Shown: positions 45,093 to 53,879, numbered from the stretch's first letter. The stretch: 64,000 bases of DNA from an uncultured Flavobacteriales bacterium (GCA_943787725.1 CALSNM010000013.1:1-64000), one strand, 5' to 3'. The notes: a model not told the origin generated them from the sequence alone. A program made the numbers and translations.

Positions 45093-45671
45093 ATGCTGGA
45101 AGATTTAACTAAAAAATATCAAGTAACTTTGGCTTCTAATTCTCCTAGAAGGAAAGAGTTATTGACTAAAATAATTCCTCTTTTTATAGTAGAATCTAGA
45201 GAAGTAGAAGAAATATATCCTGATAATCTTCAAGGTGCCGAAATTGCCACTTACCTCTCTCAGTTAAAATCTGAACCATTTCAACCAGGCGAAAAAGATC
45301 TTATTATAACTTCAGATACAATTGTGATTGTAGATGAACTTATATTAGGTAAACCTAAAAACTATGAAGAAGCTAAACAAATGCTTACCCTTTTAAGCGG
45401 AAAAAAGCACAAAATTATAACAGGTGTTACGATCCGAACAAAGGACAAAAAAATTTCGTTTTATGACGTAACGAAGGTACAATTTTATAAACTTAAGCCG
45501 GATGAAATTGAATATTATATAAAAGAGTACAAACCATTCGATAAAGCTGGATCTTACGGAATTCAAGAATGGATTGGATGTATTGGAATAAAAAATATGG
45601 AAGGAGATTACTATAATGTTATGGGGCTGCCGATTCACAAGCTTTACAGGGAGCTACAACAATTCATTTAA
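45093..45671 (+). CDS. maf: Maf-type nucleoside triphosphate pyrophosphatase
   Basis: The 192-residue Maf/YhdE protein hydrolyses dTTP/UTP or modified pyrimidine nucleotides to monophosphates. It has the N-terminal motif TLASNSPRRKELL near residue 11, the metal-binding IITSDTIVIVDELILGKP near 68, TGVTIRTKD, and the C-terminal FDKAGSYGIQEW near 150. Length and motifs are normal. It starts one base after the UbiA-family stop and ends overlapping the SiaC-like gene by four bases. Confidence 0.93.
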   Translation: MLEDLTKKYQVTLASNSPRRKELLTKIIPLFIVESREVEEIYPDNLQGAEIATYLSQLKSEPFQPGEKDLIITSDTIVIVDELILGKPKNYEEAKQMLTLLSGKKHKIITGVTIRTKDKKISFYDVTKVQFYKLKPDEIEYYIKEYKPFDKAGSYGIQEWIGCIGIKNMEGDYYNVMGLPIHKLYRELQQFI

Positions 45672-46072
45672 CCCATAATTTCAAATATTCTTGGGCGATC
45701 AATTGTCACCATTTCAAATGCTATTTGATCAAACAGTAATTTAAACTCATTCCCTACTTCTTCCATATCTTCATCGTCTATTTCATACTTCCAGACAATT
45801 GTAATATTCGTCTTTTCTGAATGATTATCAGCAAATTCTTTCATAAACCGATAAAGCAACCGAGATGAAGATGTATTAAAGTAATCTAGGCTTACTTCTA
45901 ATTTTGTTTCTGGCTTAGGATTTTGAAAATATACTTTAATGTATCCAAAAAGCGGCTCAAAAAAACCCAAGGCATCTTCTGGCATCAGCACCCCAGTAAA
46001 TGAAAAATCACCTTCATTCAAATCAAATAGTATTTGAGGTGTTTTTTCCATCATGTCTAGTTCGAATGCCAT
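45668..46072 (-). CDS. SiaC-like (DUF1987) regulatory phosphoprotein
   Basis: The 134-residue protein fits the DUF1987/SiaC family. It has YFQNPKPETKLEVSLDYF leading into NTSSSRLLYRFMKE, where Thr67 corresponds to the threonine phosphorylated in Pseudomonas SiaC. There, SiaC is switched by the SiaA phosphatase and SiaB kinase and, when unphosphorylated, activates the diguanylate cyclase SiaD. No siaA, siaB or siaD homologue is adjacent in this window. The partner in this lineage is therefore open. Confidence 0.85.
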   Translation of the reverse strand: MAFELDMMEKTPQILFDLNEGDFSFTGVLMPEDALGFFEPLFGYIKVYFQNPKPETKLEVSLDYFNTSSSRLLYRFMKEFADNHSEKTNITIVWKYEIDDEDMEEVGNEFKLLFDQIAFEMVTIDRPRIFEIMG

Positions 46073-46202
46073 GAAGCTAAAGTAGTTAAAAAATTAGCCA
46101 ACATTAATATATTTCGCTAGCCTTCAAATTTTATTATATGAACAAGCGATTTACTGATGTAAACAAAAATTATGCAACTGAACAATATGAAATATGCTGA
46201 AA

Positions 46203-47342
46203 TTATTTCAAAAACACTTCTGCTAGCTTTTTGTGTAATTCTTCTCCCCTTAAGTTTTTGGCGATAATAACACCATCTTTATCTAAAAGAATGGAATGCG
46301 GAATACTATTTACACCATATAACTGACCCACCTCATTTACCCATCCCTTCAGATCAGATACGTGAGTCCAGTTCAATCCATCTTTATCAATAGCAGCCAA
46401 CCATTTTTCCGTATTATCGTCTAAAGAAACACCGAGAACATCAAATCCCATAGCATGGTATTTATTATAAGCAGCAACTACATTTGGATTCTCGTTCCTG
46501 CAAGGGCCGCACCATGATGCCCAAAAATCAATCAATAAATATTCTCCTCTAAAACTTTCTAAGGAAATTGGATTTCCTTCAGGATCGTTTTGCGCAAACA
46601 AAGGAGCCACTGCACCAACTTCTGTCGTTCTCATTTTGGCCGATCTTTCTTGGATTTTTAATACATATTTTGAGTTTATTATTTCTTTGGAAAATGTTTT
46701 AAGCGTTGAATCCATCTGATCTGCTGTAAAATCATTTCCCAAATATGAAACTAGCAAGTATGGAGCAAGCACACTTGACGTATTATCACCAATATATTTC
46801 ACTATATATTCGTTTATTTTATCAAAAACTAGGTCAAAATCAAGATCAATTTGATTCATCTTTGCAGTATCTTCGATTTCTCTCGCTGCCATGTAGTCAA
46901 TCTCCATTTTATCCATTTCTTTATAAAAACCCTCCTGACCCTCATTAAATTCAGTTAGAGCATCTTGAATCGATGAACCTGAAATTGTAATGCTATCTCT
47001 ATTTAAAGTAGCTCCTGAAACTGATATCTGACTATTTTCAACAAACAAAGAAACGTATGCTTCTTTGTCATCGAACTTGATATACCAAACTTCTGGTAAT
47101 TCTAACTCTCCAGAAAAAGAAAATTTACCTTCAACAACATCGGCAGAATCTTTATGTTCCCAATTTCCTTTTACGTATTGCGACAAATATGCTTTTGAAA
47201 TATCTACTTCTCCAAAATCACAATCAATTGTATATCCTTTTGATATGGCATCTTCATCTGCACTTACCAAACCTTTATCCATATTTTCTGAACAACTAAT
47301 AAATGCTGCAGTCATTAGACCAATAATTATAATCTTCTTCAT
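46203..47342 (-). CDS. TlpA-like thiol-disulfide lipoprotein with N-terminal DUF4369-like domain
   Basis: The protein has a lipoprotein signal (LMTAAFISC, Cys near residue 17). A DUF4369-type beta domain follows (about 25-125), then a helical spacer with MDKMEIDYMAAREIEDTAK, and a C-terminal TlpA/AhpC-type thioredoxin domain with LIDFWASWCGPCRNENP near residue 270. It would act in the periplasm as a disulfide reductase or resulting redox carrier; this architecture is very common in Bacteroidota. The upstream sequence has a near-match promoter box (TATACTTG). Confidence 0.92.
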   Translation of the reverse strand: MKKIIIIGLMTAAFISCSENMDKGLVSADEDAISKGYTIDCDFGEVDISKAYLSQYVKGNWEHKDSADVVEGKFSFSGELELPEVWYIKFDDKEAYVSLFVENSQISVSGATLNRDSITISGSSIQDALTEFNEGQEGFYKEMDKMEIDYMAAREIEDTAKMNQIDLDFDLVFDKINEYIVKYIGDNTSSVLAPYLLVSYLGNDFTADQMDSTLKTFSKEIINSKYVLKIQERSAKMRTTEVGAVAPLFAQNDPEGNPISLESFRGEYLLIDFWASWCGPCRNENPNVVAAYNKYHAMGFDVLGVSLDDNTEKWLAAIDKDGLNWTHVSDLKGWVNEVGQLYGVNSIPHSILLDKDGVIIAKNLRGEELHKKLAEVFLK

Positions 47343-47508
47343 CGTTGGAAATTAAATTGGATGCAAGTATAAATTAAATCTTTGTAAAATATAAATCTAA
47401 CTTTCACTCAAAGTGGATTCCTAGCATTGAATACAAATTCATATCTTAACTTTTTAAACAGTTCAATTCCTCTATTAAAAATAGTATTTATTGTAAATAA
47501 TAAATACT

Positions 47509-47516
47509 TACATTTG
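47509..47516 (+). promoter_or_regulatory. TAnnTTTG promoter box for the envelope protein pair at 47521
   Basis: TACATTTG ends four bases before the ATG at 47521. Confidence 0.5.
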
Positions 47517-47520
47517 AAAT

Positions 47521-48072
47521 ATGAAAAAATTGATGTTTCTTTTCCTGCTTTTTTCCAACACCTTATTATCCCAAGAAGGAAATGATATTCAACGTGCCAA
47601 TATTCATGGATCTCTTTCTCTTTTAACTTTTGACTTCAATTTCGATGATTTATTTTGGTCATTCTCTGGTGGTATAGAAGACGTACAGAATGAATGGGGA
47701 GCAAAATTAAACTTTGAGTTTCGACCTTTCAAAAAAAAAGTTCAAATAAGAGAAGACAACAATATTATCCGACAATACAAAGAAGTGGTATACTTCATAT
47801 CCCTTGATGCAGACAAAAGATTTCTGCACTTTAACCTATGGGGAACAGATACGCAGTTTTTTGCAGGAACAAGAACAGGATTTTTATTGGGAAACTACAA
47901 AGGAACAAACGAAAATAGAAAGCCTAAATTTATAACAACGCCAATGGCGGGGTTCTGTTTTAACTTCTCAGACGAAATTAATCTGAAGGTTGGATATATA
48001 CACTTTTCAGATGGATTAGTAAATGTACCAGACTCAAGAGTTACTCTTGGCTTAAATTTTATTTTGAAATGA
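47521..48072 (+). CDS. Small predicted outer-membrane beta-barrel protein
   Basis: The 183-residue protein has a signal peptide (MKKLMFLFLLFSNTLLSQ). Alternating amphipathic strands such as WGAKLNFEFRPF, QFFAGTRTGFLLGNY and INLKVGYIHFSDG follow, ending in an aromatic/aliphatic strand RVTLGLNFILK, as outer-membrane barrels do. No family was recognised. Four bases overlap the following lipoprotein gene (ATGA), so the two products may work together. Confidence 0.65.
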   Translation: MKKLMFLFLLFSNTLLSQEGNDIQRANIHGSLSLLTFDFNFDDLFWSFSGGIEDVQNEWGAKLNFEFRPFKKKVQIREDNNIIRQYKEVVYFISLDADKRFLHFNLWGTDTQFFAGTRTGFLLGNYKGTNENRKPKFITTPMAGFCFNFSDEINLKVGYIHFSDGLVNVPDSRVTLGLNFILK

Positions 48073-48476
48073 AATCAATTAAAAGCATAGGTTTTATAGT
48101 ATTTATGGGTTTTGCTTTAATTAATTGTTCAAAGCAAAATGACGATTGCAATCCAGATAGGTTTTGTGACACTTTACCACAAGATGGCGGAGATGTGAAG
48201 ATAAAAGTAACATATAACGGAAATGGAATCCCCATAATTGTATATAACGGTTATGCAGATCAGAATGACATATTATTTTATGACACGCTTTGGAGTGAAG
48301 AAATCACATATTATTTACCGCTTGGAAAAAGGTACGCCGTAGAAGCTTACTACTACGAAGCCAACTCCACCATTATAGCTTTGGACGGAAATAAATTAAA
48401 GGAATCTTCATTTTGGAATTGCGATGAAGAATGTTTTGAATTAGCTGAAATTACACTCGATGTAAAAAAACTTTAA
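48069..48476 (+). CDS. Small lipoprotein of unknown function
   Basis: The 135-residue protein has a lipoprotein signal (VFMGFALINC, Cys near residue 20). A cysteine-containing segment with CNPDRFCDTLP is followed by a compact beta-rich domain ending ECFELAEITLDVKKL. The pattern of a short beta-sandwich after the lipid anchor is all that can be seen. It is translationally coupled to the barrel-like gene upstream. Confidence 0.65.
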   Translation: MKSIKSIGFIVFMGFALINCSKQNDDCNPDRFCDTLPQDGGDVKIKVTYNGNGIPIIVYNGYADQNDILFYDTLWSEEITYYLPLGKRYAVEAYYYEANSTIIALDGNKLKESSFWNCDEECFELAEITLDVKKL

Positions 48477-48495
48477 CGAGTTTCAATATTTCAGA

Positions 48496-48503
48496 TACAT
48501 TTG
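48496..48503 (+). promoter_or_regulatory. TAnnTTTG promoter box for the acyltransferase gene
   Basis: TACATTTG lies 17 bases upstream of the ATG at 48521. Confidence 0.55.
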
Positions 48504-48520
48504 CAGTTGAATTTACGCGC

Positions 48521-49396
48521 ATGGGAAGTAAAATAGTATACTACGGAATCATATTACCAATATCTTATCTTCCCTATTTTTTACTGTATGCACTATCCGA
48601 CTTTGTTTTTGTCGTAATGTATTATATCGTTGGGTACCGTAAAAAAGTTGTATTTCAAAATATTAAAAATTCTTTTCCAGAAAAAACAAAAATTGAGCAT
48701 AAACAAATCATGCGGAAATTTTACAGGCACCTATGTGATTTGATTCTGGAGAGTGTGAAGGGGTTTTCCATTTCTGAGAAGCAGATTAGAAAAAGGATGA
48801 CAGTTAAAAACCCTGAGGTGGTCGACAAATACTTCGAGCAAGGAAAAGATATAATTTTTGTTGGTGGACATTTTAATAACTGGGAAATGCTAGCTCTGGG
48901 AATTGGCCTTATCTCAAAACATATACCCGTTGCTATTTACAAACCACTAAATAATAAATTCTTCAATCAAAAGGTTTTAAATTCTAGACAAAAGTATGGT
49001 TTGATTATGCGACCAATGAAACAAACAAAAACTTGTTTTAATGAAAAACTGGATAAGCCAAAAACTATTATTTTTGGAGCTGATCAGCGTCCAGGAAATC
49101 CGAAGAAAGCTTTTTGGATGGAATTCCTAAACCAAGATACACCCGTTTCTTTTGGTGTAGAAAAATTTGGAAAAGAATACAATTTACCGATCGTTTTTGG
49201 AGCGATTCGTAAAATCAAAAGGGGACATTACGATTTTGAATACACGTTGTTATTCGAAGAACCTGCGAAAACTGAGTATGGTGAAATTACCAAAGCACAT
49301 ACATTAACATTGGAGAAAGACATCCAGGAAAACCCGCAATATTGGTTATGGAGTCATAAAAGATGGAAACACAAGCGTCCCGACTCTTTAAAGTAG
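48521..49396 (+). CDS. LpxL/HtrB-type lipid A acyltransferase
   Basis: The 291-residue membrane-associated acyltransferase adds a secondary acyl chain to lipid A. An N-terminal hydrophobic anchor is followed by VFQNIKNSFPEKT near residue 47. The catalytic block is IFVGGHFNNWEMLALG near 115; HFNNWE stands in for the HxxxxD/E motif. FGADQRPGNPKKAFWMEF near 190 and the C-terminal YWLWSHKRWKHKRP are characteristic. It fits with kdsC in this window as part of LPS synthesis. Confidence 0.92.
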   Translation: MGSKIVYYGIILPISYLPYFLLYALSDFVFVVMYYIVGYRKKVVFQNIKNSFPEKTKIEHKQIMRKFYRHLCDLILESVKGFSISEKQIRKRMTVKNPEVVDKYFEQGKDIIFVGGHFNNWEMLALGIGLISKHIPVAIYKPLNNKFFNQKVLNSRQKYGLIMRPMKQTKTCFNEKLDKPKTIIFGADQRPGNPKKAFWMEFLNQDTPVSFGVEKFGKEYNLPIVFGAIRKIKRGHYDFEYTLLFEEPAKTEYGEITKAHTLTLEKDIQENPQYWLWSHKRWKHKRPDSLK

Positions 49397-49406
49397 CTCC
49401 TCATAT

Positions 49407-50579
49407 TCAATTACCCTCTATCCTTTCTAGCCACTGGAAATATTCATCACTGATTAAAAATTCGGGATACGCCATAAATTCTTTATCCCAATTGGTATTT
49501 TTAACGTCAAAATAATCTTCCATTACCAATAAGCTTTCTGCGGCTTGAATAAATTCTTTCATTTCAATCAAACAAACAACTTTTGCAAAATGTATATTCG
49601 GAATTTTTGGATCCATAGTAAGCGCTTCATTGCACAACACCAAAGCTTTCGAATAATTATACTCTTCAAAATACGTTACAGCTTTTAAATATGTTAAAAC
49701 TGGGTCATCACCAATTGAGTTGCCTAATCTGTCAATAGCTTCTCTTACTTTCCCATAACTTTTCAAATCAAGATTTAAATAGTATTGCCTCAACCAATAC
49801 CATTCTGTACTTCCTTCTTTTCCAATTTCATATGTTTTTTCCAATATGGCATTGGTCCGTGCTTCAGCAGAAGAGTGAAAATCCATGTTATATTTTGCAG
49901 ATTTCATTATTGCAGTTTCTCTTAAGGCAATGTCTATCTTAGAATAATATAAATCTGCTAAACTAGGGTTCAAAGAAGAAAAAGCAGTAATTGAGGAGTC
50001 GATAAACCTAAAACCTTCCCTCATATCTTTATAACTCAGTTGTCTTTTTTCATGCACAAGAGCAACTAATTCCGTCATCATAGCATCGCAACTATTAGGA
50101 GAGTAAAAAGAAGTAAAATCAGAAATTACAATTGAATCATCTATTACAGAAAGTAGTACTCTGTAGTAATTCACTTCGAGAGGCGCCGTAAATAACCTAA
50201 GCCAAATTATGTTATTCTGATCCTGAACTTGATAAAACTGAAAGTCCAAATCTCCGCCCACTAGAATAGCTTGATGCAAAACGGAAAATATATCAAAGTT
50301 GTTACATATCTCCTTAATAGCTAAAAGGTCAGAAACAAACGTAGAATCCGATTTATATTTAATTTGAATCTTACTTCTTGCATTCATTGTATCAGAATGA
50401 TAAATATCCTGAACAAAAGAATGTGCAAATTCTGCGGCATTTACACTGTCAATCTTCAACTTATCAGGAACGAAGACAGCATCTTTTTCACCTTTATTTT
50501 CATTGTTGCAAGAAAAAACAACAAAAAGAACTAAAAAAAATAATACACATAAATTACTGGTATAGTGATATTTATTCAT
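49407..50579 (-). CDS. TPR-containing lipoprotein of unknown function
   Basis: The 390-residue protein has a lipoprotein signal (VLFVVFSC, Cys near residue 24). A mixed alpha/beta domain lies in the N-terminal half. TPR-like helix pairs occupy the C-terminal third (DDPVLTYLKAVTYFEEYNYSKALVLCNEALTMDPK region near residue 290). No enzymatic motif was recognised. It stands alone between the acyltransferase (convergent, 10-base gap) and ssb (divergent). Confidence 0.72.
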   Translation of the reverse strand: MNKYHYTSNLCVLFFLVLFVVFSCNNENKGEKDAVFVPDKLKIDSVNAAEFAHSFVQDIYHSDTMNARSKIQIKYKSDSTFVSDLLAIKEICNNFDIFSVLHQAILVGGDLDFQFYQVQDQNNIIWLRLFTAPLEVNYYRVLLSVIDDSIVISDFTSFYSPNSCDAMMTELVALVHEKRQLSYKDMREGFRFIDSSITAFSSLNPSLADLYYSKIDIALRETAIMKSAKYNMDFHSSAEARTNAILEKTYEIGKEGSTEWYWLRQYYLNLDLKSYGKVREAIDRLGNSIGDDPVLTYLKAVTYFEEYNYSKALVLCNEALTMDPKIPNIHFAKVVCLIEMKEFIQAAESLLVMEDYFDVKNTNWDKEFMAYPEFLISDEYFQWLERIEGN

Positions 50580-50761
50580 TTTTAAACACTTACTTACGAC
50601 AATAAACGAATGTTAACTAATTAAAGTACGAATAACATTTTGAAACCTCCATTACTTTGCACCGTCGATCCCAAAATATAGACAGAATAAAACTACTATT
50701 TAATTACTAATCCGTTACGCTATCAATGAATAGTTAGTAACAAAACAAACACACATTTATT

Positions 50762-51100
50762 ATGAATAATTTAAGAAACAGAGTACAATTAATCGGAAAT
50801 TTAGGAACTACGCCGGAAGTAATCGATTTAAAAGAAGGTAAAAAATTAGTAAAACTTACACTTGCTACAAACGATACGTATAAGAATAAAAAAGGCGAAA
50901 TCATCAAAGAAACGCAATGGCACAACCTAACTGTATTTGGCAACCTTGCAGAAATCGCTGAACAACATCTTGAAAAAGGAAAAGAAGTTTGTATTGAAGG
51001 CAAATTAAACAACCGCACATATGATGACAAAGACGGCAACAAACGATATGTAACCGAAATCGTTGTGCAAGAATTGTTAATGCTAGGTAAAAAACAATAG
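50762..51100 (+). CDS. ssb: Single-stranded DNA-binding protein, short form without acidic tail
   Basis: The 112-residue OB-fold protein starts MNNLRNRVQLIGNLGTTPEV. It contains KLTLATNDTYKNKKGE, TQWHNLTVFGNLAEIAEQHLEKG near residue 62, and the strand GKLNNRTYDDKDGNKRYVTEI. It ends LLMLGKKQ directly after the OB fold, with no disordered linker or acidic DDDIPF-like tip for binding partner proteins. A longer SSB may therefore exist elsewhere, and this may be the accessory copy common in Bacteroidota. The gene is a single unit ended by a strong terminator. Confidence 0.93.
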   Translation: MNNLRNRVQLIGNLGTTPEVIDLKEGKKLVKLTLATNDTYKNKKGEIIKETQWHNLTVFGNLAEIAEQHLEKGKEVCIEGKLNNRTYDDKDGNKRYVTEIVVQELLMLGKKQ

Positions 51101-51113
51101 TTAATACCTAGAC

Positions 51114-51149
51114 AGTAACGCTCACAATTGAGTGAGCGTTACTTTTTTT
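51114..51149 (+). terminator. Rho-independent terminator of ssb
   Basis: AGTAACGCTCAC and GTGAGCGTTACT form a perfect 12-pair stem with a six-base loop and a T7 run. Confidence 0.93.
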
Positions 51150-51185
51150 ACAAAGAAAATACAATATAAATAACCTTATTACCGC

Positions 51186-51410
51186 ATGATAAAAGTAAAT
51201 AAACCAGAACAATCAAATACTGAACACCATAGATTAACGCCTAATGAACTTCGTAAATTTGAAAATTTATCGGAAGAAATTATTTTCGACTTATCCAATG
51301 AAGAGTTCGAAAGCATGATGAATCAAGTTGATTCCAGCGCATGTATAGAACCGCTATTTTTTTCTATTTCAACTGCGGAACTGGAACCACCTTGCATTGG
51401 CTATTACTAA
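51186..51410 (+). CDS. Small acidic protein of unknown function
   Basis: The 74-residue open frame encodes an acidic, helical N-terminal two-thirds (NELRKFENLSEEIIFDLS, EEFESMMNQVD) and a different C-terminal end with two cysteines, SSACIEPLFF and ELEPPCIGYY. No signal peptide, membrane helix or known family is visible. It follows the ssb terminator by 37 bases and is convergent with a glycosyltransferase gene. The leader-plus-tail look is reminiscent of peptide precursors, but no modification enzyme is next to it. The call as a real gene is moderate. Confidence 0.5.
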   Translation: MIKVNKPEQSNTEHHRLTPNELRKFENLSEEIIFDLSNEEFESMMNQVDSSACIEPLFFSISTAELEPPCIGYY

Positions 51411-51448
51411 AAGAAAAGTAACCCGAAGTGACCAATAAGTAATAGTCA

Positions 51449-51994
51449 TTAAACTCCTTCTTCGAAATCAGCTAAACTATCAATAAAATACTCCCATGAA
51501 AATTTCGCTTTATCCAGTTCTACGTTCTTTTCAAATTCAGCTTTTTTGTTTTCAGTGTAAAAACGAACGATCGCATCCGCAATGGCAGTTTCGTTTAGTT
51601 CGGTAACATAACCCACCTTCTCATGTGCTACAATCTCAGGTAAACCGCCCACATTAGTAACTATCATTGGTTTATTGAAATTATAAGCTACTTGCGTAAT
51701 GCCACTCTGAGTGGCTGTCTTATAAGGCTGGACAACACAATCTGCAGCTGCGAAATAATACCTTACCTGATCTTGGGGAATATAGTGATCGTGCAATATA
51801 ACAGAATCTTTAGCAGCTTCTAATAACTCCGAATACTTTTCCTTTTTGTCGTAAAATTCTCCTGCTACAATAAGCTTTATCCCTAATTCTTTAATTCGAG
51901 AATCTTGCAAAGCTTTCAAAGCTAAATCCAATCCTTTGTAACCTCGAATCAACCCAAAAAATAAGATGTATTTTGAATTTACGTCTAAGTTCAA
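51449..51994 (-). pseudogene. Family 4 glycosyltransferase, C-terminal part, frameshifted
   Basis: This is the nucleotide-sugar-binding half of a GT-B enzyme. YILFFGLIRGYKGLDLALKAL starts the Rossmann-like domain. ILHDHYIPQDQVRYYFAAADCVVQPYKTATQSG and KPMIVTNVGGLPEIV-type motifs carry the conserved glutamate and glycine loop of family 4 transferases. In the full corrected gene (51449-52582, about 375 residues) it follows the acceptor domain. The start codon read in this frame is internal, not the true start. Confidence 0.8.
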
Positions 51995-52582
51995 TTTCTC
52001 AATACCATATTCCTACTAACTGGTTCTCCAAAAATATTATACACAGGATGTGGCAACATTATTTTTTTTGGTTATCGGTAAATTGAGAAATATCTTCCAA
52101 TACAGATTTAGAAAGCGTAATAAACCCAGTCACATCTTTTAAGAAAGTATTTAGTAAGCCATCTATCTCCCAATCTACTCTCATGAGGTATTACATTGTC
52201 CGTAATCGCCAACACCTTAACTCCTTTCTTACGCAATTTTCCGGCTATTGTCCCGAGTGCTGGCCCCATAAAAGGCAACCAAAAACGAATGATAACATAA
52301 TCAGGTTTTAAACGTGCAATAAACTTTGCCGTTTTCATCCAATTTAATGGATTGACAGAATTTATTCTCGTGAAAATTTTCAAATCTTCTGGACCTTTAC
52401 CTTCTGCAAACTGGGTCTTACCAGGAAAAAGAAATTTAGGGTATTGATATGAAAATGACACCAACTCTGTCTCATAGCCCTTCAGAGTTCATTTCTCTCG
52501 ATAAAGCTTCATTAAAATTTGCTATTCCACCTCTTAGAGGAAAAGCAGGACCAACAATAACAACTTTCTTTCGATTAGTCAT
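51995..52582 (-). pseudogene. Family 4 glycosyltransferase, N-terminal part, frameshifted
   Basis: The acceptor domain starts at 52582 with MTNRKKVVIVGPAFPLRGGIANF, a classic GT4 N-terminus with the Gly-Gly loop. It runs through SFSYQYPKFLFPGKT to KVLAITDNVIPHESR. Four one-base breaks are needed to read it through: GGG read as GG near 52483, an extra base near 52113, a change in A8 near 52060-52068, and one near 52000. The start overlaps the stop of the upstream family 2 glycosyltransferase by eight bases, so the two are cotranscribed. Confidence 0.78.
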
Positions 52583-53549
52583 CCAAGTTAGCTGTTTTCG
52601 CTTTGATTAAGTAGATGTTTCGATTAGGGGAATTCCGAGCAAGCATTTCTCCTAAAAAACCAGCTAAAAACATTTGAACACCAAGAATCATACATGTCAA
52701 TGCGATGTAAAAACTTGGCCTCGATGCAATTAAAGTTCCTGTTTTATCTATAAATAACTTGTCAATTCCAATCCACAATGCAAAACAAAACCCAATAGCG
52801 AACATCAAGGATCCTATTGTGCCAAAAAAGTGCATAGGTCTCTTTCCAAATCGCCCAATAAATGTTATGCTAAACAAATCTAAAAATCCAAAAAGAAATC
52901 TTTCTAAACCAAATTTCGTTTTGCCATATTTTCTTTCTTGATGTTGAACAACTTTTTCACCTATTTTATTAAATCCTGCCCATTTTGCAATAACAGGAAT
53001 GTAACGATGCATTTCTCCGTAGACTTCTATGGACTTTACCACTTCTTTCTTGTAAGCTTTTAAACCACAATTCATGTCATGCAGCTTTATTCCGCTTACC
53101 CTTCGCGTTGTAGCATTATATAACTTAGTAGGAATAGTCTTAGTTATCGGATCATATCGTTTCTTTTTCCAACCAGACACAATATCAAAACCCTCTTCCT
53201 TAACCATTTGAAACAACTCAGGAATTTCATCTGGACTATCTTGCAAATCTGCATCCATCGTAATTACAACATCCCCTTTTACAGCTTCAAAAGCAACATT
53301 CAACGCAGCTGATTTACCATAATTTCGACGAAAAGAAATCCCTTTAATCTTGTTATTCGAAATCATTAACTCTTCAACTTTCTTCCACGATTTATCGGTA
53401 CTACCATCATCAACCATTATAATCTCATAATTGAAATTATTCTCAGTACAGACCTTACTAATCCAATCAGTTAACTCTCCAATAGATTCTTCTTCATTGA
53501 ACAAAGGGACAACAATTGATATTTGAATATTTTGGTTTTCTATTTCCAT
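52575..53549 (-). CDS. Family 2 glycosyltransferase, GtrB / polyprenyl-phosphate sugar synthase type
   Basis: The 324-residue GT-A enzyme starts with ISIVVPLFNEEESIGELTDW. It carries IIMVDDGSTDKSWKKVE near residue 45, the metal-binding ITMDADLQDSPDEIPEL near 95, and LHDMNCGLKAYKKEV near 155. Two C-terminal transmembrane helices occupy about 232-300. This is the build of GtrB/ArnC-type enzymes that transfer a sugar from a nucleotide donor to undecaprenyl phosphate. It has its own promoter box and overlaps the downstream family 4 gene. Confidence 0.92.
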   Translation of the reverse strand: MEIENQNIQISIVVPLFNEEESIGELTDWISKVCTENNFNYEIIMVDDGSTDKSWKKVEELMISNNKIKGISFRRNYGKSAALNVAFEAVKGDVVITMDADLQDSPDEIPELFQMVKEEGFDIVSGWKKKRYDPITKTIPTKLYNATTRRVSGIKLHDMNCGLKAYKKEVVKSIEVYGEMHRYIPVIAKWAGFNKIGEKVVQHQERKYGKTKFGLERFLFGFLDLFSITFIGRFGKRPMHFFGTIGSLMFAIGFCFALWIGIDKLFIDKTGTLIASRPSFYIALTCMILGVQMFLAGFLGEMLARNSPNRNIYLIKAKTANLDD

Positions 53550-53559
53550 ATAATTCTAA

Positions 53560-53567
53560 CAAATATA
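53560..53567 (-). promoter_or_regulatory. TAnnTTTG promoter box for the GtrB-like gene
   Basis: The minus strand reads TATATTTG, ten bases upstream of the start at 53549. Confidence 0.55.
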
Positions 53568-53655
53568 GTATTTTGACGATAGAGTGCTAATGGTTAGACT
53601 GAATCTTTGAATGATAAAATAAAAGCTTACGGACCACAGCTAATTAGGATAACAG

Positions 53656-53696
53656 AAAAAAAAAGGGATAACTGAATTAAATCTTCAGTTATCCCT
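53656..53696 (-). terminator. Rho-independent terminator of tRNA-Ser
   Basis: On the minus strand AGGGATAACTGAA and TTCAGTTATCCCT form a perfect 13-pair stem with a seven-base loop and a following T run. It lies five bases downstream of the tRNA. Confidence 0.92.
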
Positions 53697-53701
53697 AGCT
53701 G

Positions 53702-53787
53702 CGGACAGTGAGGGATTCGAACCCCCGGTACCTTGCGGTACGCTGGTTTTCAAGACCAGTGCATTCGACCACTCTGCCAACTATCCG
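53702..53787 (-). tRNA. tRNA-Ser (anticodon TGA)
   Basis: The minus strand folds as an 86-base class II tRNA. The acceptor arm is CGGATAG/CTGTCCG (one G-T pair). The anticodon stem CTGGT/ACCAG encloses loop CTTGAAA with anticodon TGA. A long variable arm GTACCGCAAGGTAC and the T arm with GGTTCGAATCC complete the fold. No CCA is encoded. A strong terminator follows. Confidence 0.95.
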
Positions 53788-53879
53788 AATGGCTGCAAAA
53801 ATAGAACGGTTTTTTGTATTTGCAAGTCTTTTCATAAAAAATATTATATCTTTATTCAATTGCTACTTTAACGGCAATA

